This document shows positions 42,831 to 51,551 of a stretch of 64,000 nucleotides of DNA, one piece after another (position 1 is the first letter of the stretch; every line of letters begins with the position of its first letter). Source of the DNA: DATFYM01 sp035315065 (GTDB lineage Bacteria > Acidobacteriota > Terriglobia > UBA7540). A program made the translations under genes and the position numbers. The DNA is taken from contig DATFYM010000002.1 in NCBI GenBank assembly GCA_035315065.1, positions 9,479 through 73,478 of the forward strand, given 5' to 3'. Under the pieces are notes generated by a model. The model saw only the letters and a list, made by a program, of their open reading frames with translations. It was not told the DNA's origin and searched no databases.

Positions 42831-45800
42831 ATGGCTAGGACTAAAGTGACGATCGATGGAAACGAGGCGGCGGCCTCGGTAGCATACAAAATCAATGAAG
42901 TGATCGCGATTTACCCGATCACGCCCTCGTCGCCAATGGGCGAGTGGGCGGACCAGTGGGCTTCGGAAGGCAAGCCGAACCTCTGGGGCGCCGTCCCCAA
43001 GGTGGTGGAGATGCAGAGCGAAGGCGGAGCTGCCGGCGCGCTCCACGGGGCTTTGCAGACGGGATCGCTGGCCACCACGTTTACCTCCTCTCAAGGCCTG
43101 CTGCTGATGATTCCCAACATGTTCAAGATCGCCGGCGAGCTGACCGCGGCGGTGATCCACGTGGCGGCTCGGACGCTGGCCACCCACGCCCTCTCGATCT
43201 TTGGCGATCACAGCGATGTCATGGCCACCCGCGCTACCGGCTTCGCCCAAGTCGCCTCGAACTCGGTGCAGGAGGTGATCGACTTTGCGTTGATGGCGCA
43301 GGCGGCGTCGCTCGAGGCGCGCGTCCCCTTCCTCCATTTCTTCGATGGCTTTCGCACCTCGCACGAGGTGGCCAAGGTGGAGCAACTCGATCCCGAAGTG
43401 ATTCGTGCCTTGATCGACGAGAACCTGGTCCGGGCCCATCGTGCCCGCGGCCTATCGCCGGACCACCCGGTGCTTCGCGGCACCGCCCAGAACCCCGACG
43501 TCTATTTCCAGGCGCGGGAGGCCGTAAACCCGTACTACCTGGCGTGCCCGACCATCGTCGAGAACGTGATGGACAAATTCGCCGACCTCACGGGGCGCCG
43601 CTACCATCTCTTTAATTACGTCGGAGCGCCAGACGCCGAGCGTGTGGTGGTGCTGATGGGCTCGGGCGCGGAGGCGGCCCAGGAAACCGCCGAAGCACTG
43701 GTGGCGCGCGAACAGCGGGTGGGCGTGCTGAAGGTCCACCTTTATCGCCCCTTCTCCGTGGAGCACTTCATTCGGGCCCTGCCGCAGACCGTGAAGACCA
43801 TCGCCGTCCTCGACCGCACCAAGGAACCGGGCGCCGTTGGCGAGCCGCTCTACGTCGATGTAATCGCGGCACTTACCGAGGCAATGGGAGCCGGCAAGGT
43901 TCCATTCCGCACCATGCCGCGCGTGATCGGAGGACGATACGGACTCTCCTCCAAGGAATTTACTCCGGCCATGATCAAGGCGGTTTTCGACGAGATGCTG
44001 AAGCCAAACCCCAAGAACCATTTCACGGTCGGCATCCACGACGACGTCACCCACACCAGCCTCGATTACGACGAGGGCTTCTCCACTGAGGACGCCCAAA
44101 CGGTGCGCGCCATCTTCTACGGGCTGGGGGCCGACGGCACGGTGGGCGCCAACAAGAATTCGGTCAAGATCATCGGTGAGGACACGGAAAACTACGCGCA
44201 GGGTTATTTTGTCTACGACTCGAAGAAGTCCGGAGCGGTCACCATCTCCCATTTGCGCTTCGGCCCACGGCCCATCCACTCGACCTACCTCATCAGCCGC
44301 GCCAGCTTTGTGGCCTGCCACCAGTTCAACTTCCTGGAGCGCTTCGACATGCTGAAGGCGGCGGAGCCGGGCGCCACCTTCCTGCTCAACAGCCCCTACG
44401 GGCCGGAAGAGGTGTGGGAACACCTGCCGCGCGCCATGCAGGACCACATCGTGCGCAAGAAGATCCGTTTCTTTGTCATCGACGCCGTCCAAGTAGCACG
44501 CGATGCAGCGATGGGCGGCCGTATCAACACCGTCATGCAGACCTGCTTCTTCGCCATCAGCGGCGTGCTGCCGCGCGACGAGGCCATCGCGGCCATCAAG
44601 CATTCCATCGAAAAAACGTACGGCAAGCGTGGCGAGGCCGTGGTCCAGAAGAACTTTGCGGCGGTCGATGCGGCGCTCGGCCACCTGCACGAGGTCAAGG
44701 TTCCGGCGCGGGCCACCAGCACGTTCGACATCGCCCCGCCGGTGTCGGCGGCGGCCCCCGCGTTCGTGCAGAGCGTCACGGCGCGGATCATCGCCGGCGA
44801 AGGCGACTCGCTGCCGGTCAGCGCCCTGCCCCCCGACGGCACCTTCCCCACCGCTACCGCGCAGTGGGAGAAGCGCAACATCGCACTGGAGATCCCAGTG
44901 TGGGACGAGGACTTGTGCATCCAGTGCGGCAAATGCGTGATGGTTTGTCCGCACTCGGTGATCCGCGCCAAAATCTACGAGTCGGCCGCGCTCGCCGGCG
45001 CCCCATCCACCTTCAAGTCCACCGCGGCGCGCTGGAAGGACTTCAAGGAGATGCGCTATACGCTCCAGGTGGCGCCCGAAGATTGCACGGGTTGCACCCT
45101 TTGCGTGGAAGTCTGCCCCGCCAAGAGCAAGAGCGAGGTGAAGCACAAGGCCATCAATATGGCGCCTCAGCCACCGCTGCGTCAGCCGGAGCGCGAGAAC
45201 TGGGAGTTCTTCCTGCGCCTATCGGAACCGGACCGCGAGAAGCTGAGCCTTGGCTTGGTGAAGGATGCCCAGTTGCTTCAGCCGCTGTTCGAGTTCTCCG
45301 GCGCCTGCGCGGGTTGCGGCGAGACGCCCTACCTCTCGCTGCTGACACGGCTCTTTGGCGACCGCACCGTAATTGCCAACACGACGGGCTGTTCATCGAT
45401 CTATGGCGGCAACCTGCCCACTACCCCTTACACCGTGGACCGCGACGGCCGCGGCCCGGCGTGGTCCAATTCGCTGTTCGAAGATAACGCCGAGTTCGGC
45501 ATGGGCATGCGTCTGGCGATCGACAAGCAGGCGGACTACGCGCGTCTGCTGCTGGTGCGGGTCTCGGCCTTGGTCGGGAGCGAACTGGTGGAAGCAATCC
45601 TCACGGCCGATCAGTCGTCGCCGGAGGGCATCGCGGCGCAGCGCGAGCGCGTACAGACGCTCAAGCAGAAGCTGAGCATCTTCGAGACGCTCGATGCGCG
45701 CGACCTGCTGGCCGTGGCGGACGCGCTGGTGAAGAAGAGCGTCTGGATTGTGGGCGGCGATGGCTGGGCTTACGACATCGGCTACGGCGGTCTCGACCAC

Positions 45801-46406
45801 GTCCTCGCCTCCGGCGCCAACGTCAACATCCTGGTGCTCGATACGGAGGTCTATTCGAATACCGGCGGGCAGATGTCCAAGGCGACGCCGCTCGGCGCGG
45901 TGGCCAAGTTCGCCGCCGGGGGCAAGAGGCGGCCCAAGAAGGACCTCGGCATGATGGCCATGACCTACGGCAACGTCTACGTGGCGCAGGTGGCCATGGG
46001 CGGCAGTGATACCCAGACCCTCAAAGCTTTCTGGGAGGCCGAGTCGTATGACGGGACGTCGCTGATCATCGCTTACAGCCACTGCATCGCTCACGGTTAC
46101 GATATGATGTACGGCATCGATCAGCAGAAGGCGGCGGTTTTGTCGGGCCACTGGCCCCTTTTCCGATTTCACCCCGGACTCGCCAAGGAAGGGAAAAACC
46201 CGCTACAGCTCGATTCCCGGGCGCCGTCGATACCGCTGGAGAAGTACATCTACAACGAAACGCGCTACACGATGCTGGCGCACAGCGATCCGCAAGAAGC
46301 AAAGGAACTACTGAAGGAAGCGCAGGAGAACGTCAACGAGCGCTGGCGGCTCTATGAGAACTGGGCGAAGATGGGCGCGCCTGAACTGGTGAAAGGGACG
46401 AAGTGA
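42831..46406 (+). CDS. nifJ: Pyruvate:ferredoxin (flavodoxin) oxidoreductase, single-chain
   Basis: 1191 residues from ATG 42831; GGAGG ends 7 bp upstream, whereas the ATG at 42825 is only 1 bp from it. It decarboxylates pyruvate to acetyl-CoA and reduces ferredoxin, using thiamine diphosphate and three 4Fe-4S clusters. Domain I starts TIDGNEAAASVAYKINEV and has PITPSSPMGE; domain II and the CoA-binding region follow; the ferredoxin domain has CIQCGKCVMVCP and CTGCTLCVEVCP. The C-terminal TPP domain has GACAGCGETPYLSLL, TTGCSSIYGGNLPTTPYT, GGDGWAYDIGYGGLDHV and LDTEVYSNTGGQMSKATP. It is intact and typical of anaerobic or facultative metabolism. Confidence 0.96.
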   Translation: MARTKVTIDGNEAAASVAYKINEVIAIYPITPSSPMGEWADQWASEGKPNLWGAVPKVVEMQSEGGAAGALHGALQTGSLATTFTSSQGLLLMIPNMFKIAGELTAAVIHVAARTLATHALSIFGDHSDVMATRATGFAQVASNSVQEVIDFALMAQAASLEARVPFLHFFDGFRTSHEVAKVEQLDPEVIRALIDENLVRAHRARGLSPDHPVLRGTAQNPDVYFQAREAVNPYYLACPTIVENVMDKFADLTGRRYHLFNYVGAPDAERVVVLMGSGAEAAQETAEALVAREQRVGVLKVHLYRPFSVEHFIRALPQTVKTIAVLDRTKEPGAVGEPLYVDVIAALTEAMGAGKVPFRTMPRVIGGRYGLSSKEFTPAMIKAVFDEMLKPNPKNHFTVGIHDDVTHTSLDYDEGFSTEDAQTVRAIFYGLGADGTVGANKNSVKIIGEDTENYAQGYFVYDSKKSGAVTISHLRFGPRPIHSTYLISRASFVACHQFNFLERFDMLKAAEPGATFLLNSPYGPEEVWEHLPRAMQDHIVRKKIRFFVIDAVQVARDAAMGGRINTVMQTCFFAISGVLPRDEAIAAIKHSIEKTYGKRGEAVVQKNFAAVDAALGHLHEVKVPARATSTFDIAPPVSAAAPAFVQSVTARIIAGEGDSLPVSALPPDGTFPTATAQWEKRNIALEIPVWDEDLCIQCGKCVMVCPHSVIRAKIYESAALAGAPSTFKSTAARWKDFKEMRYTLQVAPEDCTGCTLCVEVCPAKSKSEVKHKAINMAPQPPLRQPERENWEFFLRLSEPDREKLSLGLVKDAQLLQPLFEFSGACAGCGETPYLSLLTRLFGDRTVIANTTGCSSIYGGNLPTTPYTVDRDGRGPAWSNSLFEDNAEFGMGMRLAIDKQADYARLLLVRVSALVGSELVEAILTADQSSPEGIAAQRERVQTLKQKLSIFETLDARDLLAVADALVKKSVWIVGGDGWAYDIGYGGLDHVLASGANVNILVLDTEVYSNTGGQMSKATPLGAVAKFAAGGKRRPKKDLGMMAMTYGNVYVAQVAMGGSDTQTLKAFWEAESYDGTSLIIAYSHCIAHGYDMMYGIDQQKAAVLSGHWPLFRFHPGLAKEGKNPLQLDSRAPSIPLEKYIYNETRYTMLAHSDPQEAKELLKEAQENVNERWRLYENWAKMGAPELVKGTK

Positions 46407-46409
46407 AGG

Positions 46410-46496
46410 TCATTGAGTCATTGGGTGATCGGGTGACTGAGTGTTGCAAGAAGGGTTCTTGCGAGTTTCGAGTTTCGACTTTCGACTTTCGATGAG
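46410..46496. repeat. Mosaic array: ATTGAGTC words then TTTCGAC words
   Basis: Left part 46410-46445 carries GTCATTGAGTCATTGGGTGA words; right part 46470-46492 carries GAGTTTCGACTTTCGACTTT words. The two parts are not complementary, so this looks like a recombinant of two heptad families. Confidence 0.75.
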
Positions 46497-46506
46497 GAGT
46501 TGAGCC

Positions 46507-47520
46507 ATGATTGACCTGAAGACCACCTACCTCGGTCTGGACCTGAAAAACCCGCTGGTGGCGTCGCCCTCACCGCTGTGTGAGGAGATCAGCAACATCC
46601 GCCAAATGGAGGACGCGGGCGCGGCTGCCGTGGTGCTGCACTCGCTCTTTGAGGAGCAGATCACGCTCGAGAGTTCCCAGCTTGACGACAGCCTGGAGGC
46701 GGGCGCCGAGAGCTTTGCCGAGTCCCTGAGCTACTTCCCGGACATGACCAGCTACAACCTTGGTCCGGAGGGTTACCTCGAGCACGTCCGCAAGGCCAAA
46801 GCGGCGGTGGACATTCCCGTCATCGCTAGCCTCAACGGCGTTTCCACCGAAGGCTGGATCAAGTACGCCAAGAAGATCGAAGAGGCCGGGGCCGATGCAC
46901 TAGAGCTCAACATCTATTATCTGCCTACCGACCCGGACATGACCGCGGCCGAAGTCGAGCAGGTCTATTACGACTTGGTCGCCGAGGTCAAGACTCGGCT
47001 CCGAATTCCGCTGGCGGTCAAGATCGGCCCCTATTTCAGCTCCATGGGCAACGCCGCGCAGCGCCTGGATGAATCGGGCGCCGACGCGCTGGTGCTCTTC
47101 AACCGTTTCTACCAGCCCGATTTCGATCTGGAGAACCTCGAAGTGGTGCCTAACCTCATTTTGAGCACTCCGCACGAACTGCTGTTGCGCCTTCACTGGG
47201 TGGCCATCATCTATGGGCATATTCGCGCCGATTTGGCGTTGACTGGCGGCGTCTATACCGCCGCAGACGTGCTGAAGTCCATGATGGCGGGGGCGCGTGT
47301 GGCCATGATGACCTCGGCCTTGTTGAGGTATGGCATCCCGCACCTGGAGATGGTGCGCCGTGACCTGGTGGAGTGGATGGAGAAGCACGAGTACGAGTCC
47401 ATCCACCAGATGCAGGGCAGCATGGCGCACAAATCCGTCGCCGATCCTTCCGCGTTCGGCCGCGCCAACTATATGAAGATGCTCAGTTCCTATACGCCGC
47501 GAGCCGTCAGCAAAAAGTAG
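46507..47520 (+). CDS. Dihydroorotate-dehydrogenase-like flavoprotein linked to the pyruvate oxidoreductase
   Basis: 337 residues; GAGGAG 7-8 bp before the ATG. FMN-binding TIM barrel: TTYLGLDLKNPLVASPSPLC, VIASLNGVSTEGW, ALELNIYYLPTDPD, LAVKIGPYFSSMGNAAQRL, GADALVLFNRFYQPDFDLE and ALTGGVYTAADVLKSMMAGA. It resembles the 'dihydroorotate dehydrogenase-like' proteins found beside NifJ genes rather than true PyrD. A redox or electron-transfer role with ferredoxin is inferred from context only. Confidence 0.88.
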   Translation: MIDLKTTYLGLDLKNPLVASPSPLCEEISNIRQMEDAGAAAVVLHSLFEEQITLESSQLDDSLEAGAESFAESLSYFPDMTSYNLGPEGYLEHVRKAKAAVDIPVIASLNGVSTEGWIKYAKKIEEAGADALELNIYYLPTDPDMTAAEVEQVYYDLVAEVKTRLRIPLAVKIGPYFSSMGNAAQRLDESGADALVLFNRFYQPDFDLENLEVVPNLILSTPHELLLRLHWVAIIYGHIRADLALTGGVYTAADVLKSMMAGARVAMMTSALLRYGIPHLEMVRRDLVEWMEKHEYESIHQMQGSMAHKSVADPSAFGRANYMKMLSSYTPRAVSKK

Positions 47521-47580
47521 GGAACAGGGAATAGGCAACCGCCGCGTCCTCTTGTCTCCTATTCCCTGTTCCCTTTTCCC
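47518..47580. repeat. Inverted repeat, GGGAACA heptad family
   Basis: Left arm TAGGGAACAGGGAATAGGC (47518 on, overlapping the stop codon) and right arm TATTCCCTGTTCCCTTTTCC to 47580. It lies between convergent genes. Confidence 0.85.
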
Positions 47581-47582
47581 TC

Positions 47583-48464
47583 TTACGACCGTCCGATGTC
47601 GCGGTGAATGAGCTTCGTCTTATAGCCCTCACTCGCTAGCGCTGCGCTCACCCGTTCTGCCAACCCCACGGATCGGTGGCGCCCACCTGTGCAACCAAAC
47701 CCGATAGTGAGATAGCTCTTTCCCTCGCGGAGGTAATGCGGCAGGAGGAAAAGCAAAAGGCTCATGACCCGGCTCACAAATTCTTTGGTCTGAGGGTAGG
47801 AATCCATGAAGCGCCGGACTGCCTGGTCCCGCCCTGTCTTATCTTTGAGCCTCGGCGCGTAGTTGGGGTTGGGAAGAAAGCGCACGTCGAAAACAAGGTC
47901 CGCGTCCGAAGGTACGCCAAAACGAAACCCGAACGAGAGGACGCTGAGCAGCATGTTTCTGCGCTCCCTGGCGCCACCGAAGCGAAGCTGAATGGTGTCG
48001 CGCAACTCGTGAACGTTCATCCGCGTGGTTTCGATGACCACGTCCGCAAGCTGCCGCATGGGCCTTAACAGCTTGCGCTCCTGGCGCAGGACCTCCTGTA
48101 CCGGGATGTCGCGCCCCAGCGGATGAGGGCGGCGAGTCTCATCGAAACGGCGGACCAGCGCTTTGTCGGAAGCCTCGAGATACACCAGCGAGAGGTTCCG
48201 ACTACGCACGAGTTCGCGATACAAGGCAGGAAACTGGTTCAGCGCTTTTCCCTCGCGGACATCAACTACCATCGCGGCGCGCTCGATCCGGCTACCCGCC
48301 TGGCTCGACAACTCCACAAACTTCGGGATGAGGTCCACCGGGAGATTGTCCACGCAGTAGAACCCCAGGTCCTCAAAGGCCTTCAGGACTGAGCCTTTAC
48401 CCGACCCGCTCATCCCGGTGATGAGCACGAATTGCCGCAGGGACTTTTTGGGAGTCGGCGTCAT
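47583..48464 (-). CDS. rapZ: RNase adapter / nucleotide-binding protein RapZ (YvcJ family)
   Basis: 293 residues from ATG 48464; the longer frame reads into an inverted repeat. P-loop LITGMSGSGKGSVLKAFEDL, then GFYCVDNLPVDLIP, VDVREGKALNQFP, ETRRPHPLG, SFGFRFGVPSDADLVFDVRFLPNPN and the C-terminal GCTGGRHRSVGLAERV. RapZ binds small RNAs and nucleotides in E. coli and controls glucosamine-6-phosphate synthase; here that role is only inferred. It is the last gene of the rpoN-hpf-rapZ order typical of many bacteria. Confidence 0.95.
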   Translation of the reverse strand: MTPTPKKSLRQFVLITGMSGSGKGSVLKAFEDLGFYCVDNLPVDLIPKFVELSSQAGSRIERAAMVVDVREGKALNQFPALYRELVRSRNLSLVYLEASDKALVRRFDETRRPHPLGRDIPVQEVLRQERKLLRPMRQLADVVIETTRMNVHELRDTIQLRFGGARERRNMLLSVLSFGFRFGVPSDADLVFDVRFLPNPNYAPRLKDKTGRDQAVRRFMDSYPQTKEFVSRVMSLLLFLLPHYLREGKSYLTIGFGCTGGRHRSVGLAERVSAALASEGYKTKLIHRDIGRS

Positions 48465-48467
48465 AAA

Positions 48468-48530
48468 AAGGGAACAGGGACGATGCTTTCTGTTCCCTGT
48501 TCCCTGTTCCCTATAACCTGTTCCCTTTCC
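48468..48530. repeat. Inverted repeat, GGGAACA heptad family
   Basis: Left arm AAGGGAACAGGGA (48468-48480); right arm of tandem TGTTCCC words (48490-48530). It lies between the hpf and rapZ genes. Confidence 0.85.
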
Positions 48531-48554
48531 ATTCGTCACTCGTTACCGGGCTTC

Positions 48555-49094
48555 TCACTTTTCACTGTCCGGTTCGATCAGGCCCAGATTCCCGTCGTGG
48601 CGGCGGTAGAGCACGTTCACGCGCTCGGTCTCGAAATTACGGAACACCACGACACCGTTGCGGATGCCATCCAGGGCGTCGATGGCCTCCTCCACGGTGA
48701 GCGGTTTGATGGCGATGCGTTCCGTCTCGAGAACCCGGTGCTCCTCGTGATCCGTGCCGGTTCGCAACACGTTAAGCAAGATGGCCGAAGTCGGGTCGGG
48801 TCGCCGCTTGCGCGTGCGCTTCCTCTCCATCAGGCGCACCGCTTGGCGCTCGATCTTGTCAATGGCCCCATTGATGGCGCTGAGGGCTTCGTTGGTTTGC
48901 TCGACGGCCATCAGCGTGTGATCGCGAACTGTGACCCCAACCTCAGCGATCCGGCGGTGCTTTTCGGCCGTCAGAATCAGCTTGACGTCAAATTGGCCGC
49001 GCAGGACGCGCGTGAGCTTGCGCAGGCGGTCTTCAGTATACCGCCGCAGGTCCGCGGTGATCTCCGTTTGTCGACCCGTGAAATCGAGACGCAT
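48555..49094 (-). CDS. hpf: Ribosome hibernation promoting factor, long form
   Basis: 179 residues, the long form that dimerises 70S ribosomes into 100S particles. N-terminal S30AE domain (MRLDFTGRQTEITADLRRYT to about residue 100) and C-terminal dimerisation domain (VLETERIAIKPLTVEEAIDA to the end). GAGGAGGT lies 6 bp upstream of the ATG, one of the best ribosome-binding sites in the window. It lies 52 bp after rpoN on the same strand. Confidence 0.94.
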   Translation of the reverse strand: MRLDFTGRQTEITADLRRYTEDRLRKLTRVLRGQFDVKLILTAEKHRRIAEVGVTVRDHTLMAVEQTNEALSAINGAIDKIERQAVRLMERKRTRKRRPDPTSAILLNVLRTGTDHEEHRVLETERIAIKPLTVEEAIDALDGIRNGVVVFRNFETERVNVLYRRHDGNLGLIEPDSEK

Positions 49095-49146
49095 GGGTGA
49101 CCTCCTCGAATTGTTGGTACACGGGAAATGTGAAGGAAGGTTTCTC

Positions 49147-50619
49147 TCAAGCCTTTACCCGGCGCTGGTGAGTACTGGGAATTCGCATGTCCTCGCGGTA
49201 CTTGGCCACCGTTCGACGCGTGACAACGATCCCCTGTTCTCGCAGACGATCGGCAATATGTTCGTCGGTCAAGGGATTGCCGGGGTCCTCCTCCTCGATC
49301 ATTTTCTTCACCAGGCGCTTCAAGTTGATCAGCGAAGTGGACCCGCCCGAGGGTCCCTGAACCGCCTCGGAGAAAAAGTAACGCAACTCGTAAACACCCT
49401 GGGGTGTGTAAGCGTACTTGTTGGCGACAGCGCGGCTCACCGTGGAAGGATGAACGCCGACCTCCTCCGCCACTTCCTTGATCATCATCGGCTTGAGATA
49501 ATCGATGCCCCGGTCCAAAAAGTCCCGCTGCCGCCGCAGAATGACCTCGCAGACCCGGATGATGGTCTGCTTGCGTTGCTCGATGTTCTTGATGAGCTGG
49601 ATGGCGGAAATGAAGCGCTCCTTCACATAGTTGCGAACTTCGCGGCTCTCAGAGGCGTTCTGTAACATGCGCCGGTAGCGGTGGCTCAGCCGCAACTGGG
49701 GAAGCCCGTCCTCGTTCATCCGTATCTTGTACTCGCTTCCGTCCTTTTCGAAGACCACGTCAGGCTCAATCAGGCGCGCCTGGGTGTTGTTGTAGCGTTG
49801 CCCCGGCCGCGGATCCAGCTTCTTGATCAGCTCCACCGCCCGCTCTACCAGGGGCACCGGCCGGTCCAGCGCCCGCGCGATTTCCCGATACTGTTTGTTT
49901 TGGAGCTGCTTCAGGTGGTCGGTGACGATCTTGGATGCCAAGTGGTTTTCCGGCGCCAGGGTTTGAAGCTGAATCAGCAGGCATTCGCTGAGATCGCGGG
50001 CCGCTACGCCCACCGGGTCGAGGTGCTGGATCATCTTCAACGCTTCCTCAACATCCTCCAGCCGGTGCCCGCCGGTCTGGGAGATTTCCTCCAGGGTAGC
50101 GGTGAGATAACCGTCCTCATTGAGGTTGCCAATGATGGAAACGCCCGCCTCGTAGACTTCCCGCGAGGTATTGGAAAGCCGGAGCTGCCATTCCAGGTGG
50201 TCTGCCAGCGAGGGACTCTCGCTGAGAAAATTCTCGAAGGAGGGCTTTTCGATCTGCTCCGCTTCCTCCGCGGCGGGTGACTTGAAGCCCGGGTCAAGGT
50301 AATCGTTGAAGAACGACCCGAAATCGACCTCGGCGAAAGCGTCCTGGCCGTTTCCCTCGTTGGCGGCCTGGATCTCCCGATCAGCCGGAGGTTCAGGCGT
50401 CTTTTCCACCTCCAGTTTCTGATCCTCCTGCTCGATGGTCGGGACTTCCTCCGACAACTCCTCGAGGACAGGGTTCTCTACCATCTCCTGATTGATCATC
50501 TCGCGCAACTCGAGCTTGTTGAGCACGAGGACACTGACCATTTGCACGAGACTCGGCGTCAGAATCTGCTTCTGCGCCACCTTGAGGCTCAAACCGAGTC
50601 TTGGTTGTGAATTTCCCAT
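49147..50619 (-). CDS. rpoN: RNA polymerase sigma-54 factor
   Basis: 490 residues from ATG 50619 (MGNSQPRLGLSLKVAQKQ). Region I: Gln/Leu-rich QILTPSLVQMVSVLVLNKLE; acidic region II; core-binding domain; helix-turn-helix AEEVGVHPSTVSRAVANKYA; and C-terminal RpoN box TRRTVAKYRE. It directs polymerase to -24/-12 promoters and needs enhancer-binding ATPases. The acidic region II is long. The gene sits in the classical lptB-rpoN-hpf-rapZ order. Confidence 0.96.
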   Translation of the reverse strand: MGNSQPRLGLSLKVAQKQILTPSLVQMVSVLVLNKLELREMINQEMVENPVLEELSEEVPTIEQEDQKLEVEKTPEPPADREIQAANEGNGQDAFAEVDFGSFFNDYLDPGFKSPAAEEAEQIEKPSFENFLSESPSLADHLEWQLRLSNTSREVYEAGVSIIGNLNEDGYLTATLEEISQTGGHRLEDVEEALKMIQHLDPVGVAARDLSECLLIQLQTLAPENHLASKIVTDHLKQLQNKQYREIARALDRPVPLVERAVELIKKLDPRPGQRYNNTQARLIEPDVVFEKDGSEYKIRMNEDGLPQLRLSHRYRRMLQNASESREVRNYVKERFISAIQLIKNIEQRKQTIIRVCEVILRRQRDFLDRGIDYLKPMMIKEVAEEVGVHPSTVSRAVANKYAYTPQGVYELRYFFSEAVQGPSGGSTSLINLKRLVKKMIEEEDPGNPLTDEHIADRLREQGIVVTRRTVAKYREDMRIPSTHQRRVKA

Positions 50620-50632
50620 AAGAACAGAGAAG

Positions 50633-50817
50633 AAAGGAGACAGGAGACAGAACACAGGAGTCAGAATGAAAAAGAGCGCCTACTCTTAACTTCCACTTCC
50701 TCGCCGTTCTGGCGCCCGACGCCACTTCTGAACCCGAATCCTGAATTCCTTCTTCCTCTTATTCTGACTCCTGACTTCTGGCTCCTGACTCCTCCTCTTG
50801 ACTCCTGACTCCTTCTT
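50633..50817. repeat. Inverted repeat, GGAGACA/GGAGTCA heptad family
   Basis: Left arm GAAAGGAGACAGGAGACAGA (50633 on) through CAGGAGTCAG; right arm of tandem CTCCTGA words (50760-50817), reaching the lptB stop codon. It lies between lptB and rpoN. Confidence 0.88.
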
Positions 50818-51545
50818 CAGATCATCAGCCGGAAATTATCGCCAAGGTAGATCTTCTTCACCTCCGCGTCGTTACCCAACTCCTCCGGCGTGCCGGCCCT
50901 GAAGATCCGCCCGTTGTTGATTATATAGGCCCTATCGGTCACCTGCAAAGTTTCTCGCACATTGTGGTCCGTCAGGAGGATGCCAATTCCCGAACCTTTA
51001 AGTTGGAGGATGATCTTCTGGATGTCGATCACGGTGAGCGGGTCAATTCCAGAAAACGGTTCATCGAGAAGAATAAACGATGGCGAAATCACCAGCGAAC
51101 GAGCGATCTCAACCCGGCGCCGCTCCCCTCCCGAGAGAAGGTACCCGTAACTTCGGCGAACCTGCTGCAAGCCTAGGTCCTCAATCAGTTCCTCCAAGCG
51201 CTCGCGCCGTCGGTTGGCGGTGAAAGGCAGGGTTTCGAGCACCGCCAGGATGTTCTCTTCCACCGTCAGCTTGCGGAAAATGGAGGGCTCTTGCGGGAGG
51301 TAACTGATGCCGTTGCGCGCACGGAGATACATCGGGAAACTGGTGATGTCAACGCCGTCGAGAAGTACCCGCCCTGAATCCGGGTTGGTGAGTCCCACCA
51401 CCATATAGAACGTGGTGGTCTTACCGGCGCCGTTCGGTCCCAGCAGTCCAACTACTTCACCCTGACCGATCCTGAGGTTAATATCGTCGACTACTTTACG
51501 ACCTTTGAAGGATTTGTTGAGGTCGACGGTGGAAAGAATCTGCAT
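50817..51545 (-). CDS. lptB: LPS export ABC transporter ATP-binding protein
   Basis: 242 residues. Cytoplasmic ATPase that drives lipopolysaccharide extraction with LptFG. Walker A GPNGAGKTTTF, Q-loop YLPQEPSIFRKLTVEEN, signature LSGGERRRVEIARSL, Walker B FILLDEPFSGIDPLTV and H-loop LLTDHNVRETL. The start lies 6 bp after the lptCA stop, so they are co-transcribed. The LptFG permease genes are outside the window. Confidence 0.96.
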   Translation of the reverse strand: MQILSTVDLNKSFKGRKVVDDINLRIGQGEVVGLLGPNGAGKTTTFYMVVGLTNPDSGRVLLDGVDITSFPMYLRARNGISYLPQEPSIFRKLTVEENILAVLETLPFTANRRRERLEELIEDLGLQQVRRSYGYLLSGGERRRVEIARSLVISPSFILLDEPFSGIDPLTVIDIQKIILQLKGSGIGILLTDHNVRETLQVTDRAYIINNGRIFRAGTPEELGNDAEVKKIYLGDNFRLMI

Positions 51546-51551
51546 GGCCGT

